Shown here: one piece after another, positions 24,063-25,855 of the stretch | Layout: each line of letters opens with the position of its first letter | Position numbering within the stretch: the first letter of the stretch is position 1 | DNA from: an uncultured Faecalicatena sp. | GTDB lineage: Bacteria > Bacillota > Clostridia > Lachnospirales > Lachnospiraceae | Direction: 5' to 3' | Assembly: GCA_902489075.1 (NCBI GenBank) | Contig: CABTYO010000026.1 | Location: forward strand, 1 to 25,855 | DNA: 25,855 bases | Translations under genes and position numbers: made by a program | Notes under the pieces: generated by a model | Database searches by the model: none | Told to the model about the DNA's origin: nothing | Seen by the model: only the letters and a program-made list of their open reading frames with translations

Positions 24063-24791
24063 TTATTCTACTCCCGCGATTTCCCTGATCACTTCCCCCG
24101 CAATCAAGAGTCCCGCCACCGGAGGCACAAAGGAGATGCTGCCCGGGATACTGCGTCTCTGCCCTTTCTCTTCCCCGGTCTCTTTTCCCGATGTATCGAT
24201 TGGCTTTTCTCTGGAATACAATACCTTTAAGTGATAGATTCCCCTGTTCTTAAGCTCTCTGCGCATCACTTTGCACAGCGGGCAGACACTTGTCTTTGAG
24301 AGATCTGCAATCTCAAACAGCTCCGGATGCATTTTATTTCCCGTCCCCATACTGCTGATGATCGGAATATTCAGCTTTTGCGCAAGCTCCACCATGGCCA
24401 GCTTGGCTGTCACCGTATCGATGGCATCTATGATATAGTCCGGCTTTTCCGCAAACAATGTTTCCAGATTATCCGGCAGGACAAACATCTCATGCGTCTC
24501 CACCCGGATTCCCGGATTGATGTCCCGGATGCGCTCCTTCATCACTTTGGTCTTGTACTGTCCAATCGTACTGTGATAAGCAATGGACTGACGGTTGATA
24601 TTGGTCAGGGATACCGTATCATTGTCTATCAGAATCAGCCGTCCCACTCCGCTCCTTGCCAGCGCCTCAATGCAGTGAGAACCGACACCGCCCACACCGA
24701 ATATCATAACCGATGCTTTTTGAAGACGGTCAATCCCTTCCGATCCTATTAATAATTCCGTTCTTGAGTACTCATTCAATCTATTCATCAT
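24063..24791 (-). CDS. tcdA: tRNA threonylcarbamoyladenosine dehydratase
   Basis: A 242-aa ThiF/E1-like enzyme of the TcdA (CsdL) group, which converts t6A at position 37 of tRNA to cyclic ct6A using ATP. It shows the nucleotide-binding G-V-G-G-V-G-S (32-38), D-N-D-T-V (56-60), N-x-N-R-Q (64-68), the I-D-A-I-D segment (121-125) and a C-P-L-C pair (C170, C173), followed by R-R-E-L. This separates it from ThiF and MoeB. GGGAGGAAGG precedes two consecutive ATG codons at 24791 and 24788; either may be used. It converges on the beta-lactamase-like gene. Confidence 0.93.
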   Translation of the reverse strand: MMNRLNEYSRTELLIGSEGIDRLQKASVMIFGVGGVGSHCIEALARSGVGRLILIDNDTVSLTNINRQSIAYHSTIGQYKTKVMKERIRDINPGIRVETHEMFVLPDNLETLFAEKPDYIIDAIDTVTAKLAMVELAQKLNIPIISSMGTGNKMHPELFEIADLSKTSVCPLCKVMRRELKNRGIYHLKVLYSREKPIDTSGKETGEEKGQRRSIPGSISFVPPVAGLLIAGEVIREIAGVE

Positions 24792-24895
24792 CCTTCCTCC
24801 CGCAAAACATCTCCTGTCTTTTCATCATCTGTTAAAGGTGGATATTCGTAATCCGCTTTGCTTCTTCATCATAATCTGACAGTCGTCTTTGCCAC

Positions 24896-25627
24896 CTAAT
24901 TCAGCATCAGTTCATCCACCGTCACGAACTCGTATCCCTCTTTGGTCAGCCGGTCAACAATCTTCAAAGCCGCCTTCACGGAACTGTCGTAACAGTCATG
25001 CATCAAAATGATATCATTTTCTTCTGCTTCCGTCACTACTTTATTGACAATTTCATCTACATTTTCCGTCGCCCAGTCGAGCGGATCAATGCTCCACATG
25101 ACCGGCAGCACATGGATCTTCTGCTCCAGCTCCTTCTGCCAGAGCCCGAAAGGCGGCCTCATAAACTGGACATCTTCTCCGGTAATAGAACTAATCACAT
25201 CATTTGTCATTACAATTTCCTGATAGGCTTCCTCATTACTTACCTTCGTAATCTCCACATGGTGATATGTATGGTTTCCGATCAGATGGCCTTCGTCATA
25301 CATTCTTTTCACAATCTCACGGTTGTCATTCTTTTCTATATTTTCGCCGATCAGGAAAAATGTCGCCTTCACGTTTCTTTCTTTTAGCCCATCCAGTAGT
25401 TCAGGGGTGTATGTTGTGCTGGGCCCATCGTCAAATGTAATCGCAATCTTAGGTTTCTCCACAATATTTTCCGCCACATACGCGATGGCATTCGGACTTG
25501 AAATTTCCTGATTCCCGGCTTCTACTGTATTCTCCTTAAAAAATGCCGGATAGATGCTCCCCATCAAAAGCAGTACATAGACCAGGCCCATCCCCTGCAT
25601 CATCCTTTTTAAACGCAAACTGCCCAC
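24896..25627 (-). CDS. Membrane-anchored polysaccharide deacetylase (NodB domain)
   Basis: A 243-aa protein with one N-terminal hydrophobic segment (about 11-30; signal anchor) and a NodB-homology domain. The catalytic and metal motifs are intact: T-F-D-D-G-P-S (64-70), H-T-Y-H-H (119-123), R-P-P-F-G (157-161) and the terminal M-H-D (about 207). It probably removes N-acetyl or similar groups from peptidoglycan or another extracellular glycan; homologues are PdaA/PdaB-like proteins. The start is uncertain: GTG at 25627 has AAGGAAG far upstream and AAGG close by, and ATG codons at 25603/25600 follow AAAAAGG. It is divergent from the MATE gene. Confidence 0.88.
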   Translation of the reverse strand: MGSLRLKRMMQGMGLVYVLLLMGSIYPAFFKENTVEAGNQEISSPNAIAYVAENIVEKPKIAITFDDGPSTTYTPELLDGLKERNVKATFFLIGENIEKNDNREIVKRMYDEGHLIGNHTYHHVEITKVSNEEAYQEIVMTNDVISSITGEDVQFMRPPFGLWQKELEQKIHVLPVMWSIDPLDWATENVDEIVNKVVTEAEENDIILMHDCYDSSVKAALKIVDRLTKEGYEFVTVDELMLN

Positions 25628-25696
25628 AACCTTATTTCTGACTTCCTTTATATATATGCTTTTTGATCATGATTTATGGATATTTAGAATTCTTTA

Positions 25697-25705
25697 TGTT
25701 ATAAT
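25697..25705 (+). promoter_or_regulatory. Extended -10 promoter of the MATE-family gene
   Basis: TGTTATAAT, a full extended -10, lies 35 nt upstream of the start codon. No clear -35 is present, which is tolerated when the TGn extension exists. Confidence 0.6.
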
Positions 25706-25739
25706 GAGCTTCGTGTCACATTCAGAGGAGGAATTTTTA

Positions 25740-25830
25740 ATGGAAAAAGCAAAACAAACGGAAAATAAAATGGGCATCATGCCTGTACCGAAACTTTTAA
25801 TCACAATGTCCCTGCCCATGATCATTTCCA
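25740..25830 (+). CDS. MATE-family efflux transporter, N-terminal fragment
   Basis: About 30 genuine codons: MEKAKQTENKMGIMPVPKLL and then ITMSLPMIIS. The pattern K-M-G-x-x-P-V-P-K-L-L-x-x-M-S-L-P-M-I-I-S is the typical start of Firmicute MATE (multidrug and toxic compound extrusion) proteins. AGAGGAGG precedes the ATG. The gene runs off the real sequence at about 25830. The following in-frame residues K-I-G-R-A-H-V come from adapter sequence and must not be kept. In full-length members the next residues would continue the first membrane helix. The substrate is unknown. Confidence 0.8.
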
Positions 25831-25855
25831 AGATCGGAAGAGCACACGTCTGAAC
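25831..25855 (+). other. Illumina adapter contamination at contig end
   Basis: The last 25 bases read AGATCGGAAGAGCACACGTC followed by TGAAC, identical to the start of the standard Illumina TruSeq read-1 3' adapter. This is not genomic. Translated, it gives the well-known artefact I-G-R-A-H-V. Confidence 0.98.

Noticed and set aside
25831..25853. In-frame C-terminal residues KIGRAHV of the MATE fragment
   Set aside because: They are encoded by Illumina adapter, not genome.

Overview
The window looks like a gut Lachnospiraceae-type Firmicute (Clostridia). The reasons are the moderate GC content, strong AGGAGG-like ribosome-binding sites, the rho / rpmE / yqhQ (DUF1385) / prmC / prfA housekeeping cluster, a DUF4364 protein, a YitT-family protein and a GPH-type sugar symporter locus. 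It is one draft contig. Its left end lies inside a long inverted repeat. Its last 25 bases (25831-25855) are Illumina adapter, not genome.

Layout. Positions 1-161 form a folded inverted-repeat element (MITE or structured RNA), followed by a VanZ-family membrane protein (398-1015, +). Positions 1008-10050 (-) hold a carbohydrate locus. In transcription order it is an AraC-type regulator, a GPH sugar:cation symporter, a cytoplasmic GH78 alpha-L-rhamnosidase, an MBL-fold hydrolase, a ROK sugar kinase and a GH1 6-phospho-beta-glucosidase. The last five are closely packed. The set suggests import of a rhamnosyl-beta-glucoside such as a flavonoid rutinoside, removal of rhamnose, phosphorylation of the remaining beta-glucoside by the ROK kinase, and hydrolysis by the GH1 enzyme, with no PTS.

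Positions 10178-15805 hold the translation/termination cluster (prfA, prmC, yqhQ, rpmE, rho; all -). A TauE/SafE-family permease in the opposite orientation (13682-14443, +), with its own promoter and palindrome, sits between rho and rpmE. Positions 16123-18703 (+) are malic enzyme, a TIGR01212 (YhcC-like) radical SAM protein and a DUF4364 winged-helix protein, contiguous or overlapping. They converge on rarA (18680-19996, -).

Positions 20025-21114 (-) hold an AT-rich, overlapping two-gene cassette of unknown function: a 153-aa protein and a minimal P-loop NTPase. This is the best candidate for an undescribed system. A YitT-family membrane protein follows (-). A 470-bp intergenic region then carries two tandem ~92-bp repeats and a perfect-consensus sigma-A promoter with an embedded palindrome. 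It drives a fusion of a serine beta-lactamase-like domain, in which the SxxK and YxN catalytic motifs are replaced, to a DUF302 domain (22468-23997, +). The window ends with tcdA (-), a membrane-anchored polysaccharide deacetylase (-) and the first ~30 codons of a MATE-family transporter (+) cut off by adapter sequence.

No tRNA, rRNA, CRISPR array, recognisable insertion sequence or prophage was seen.
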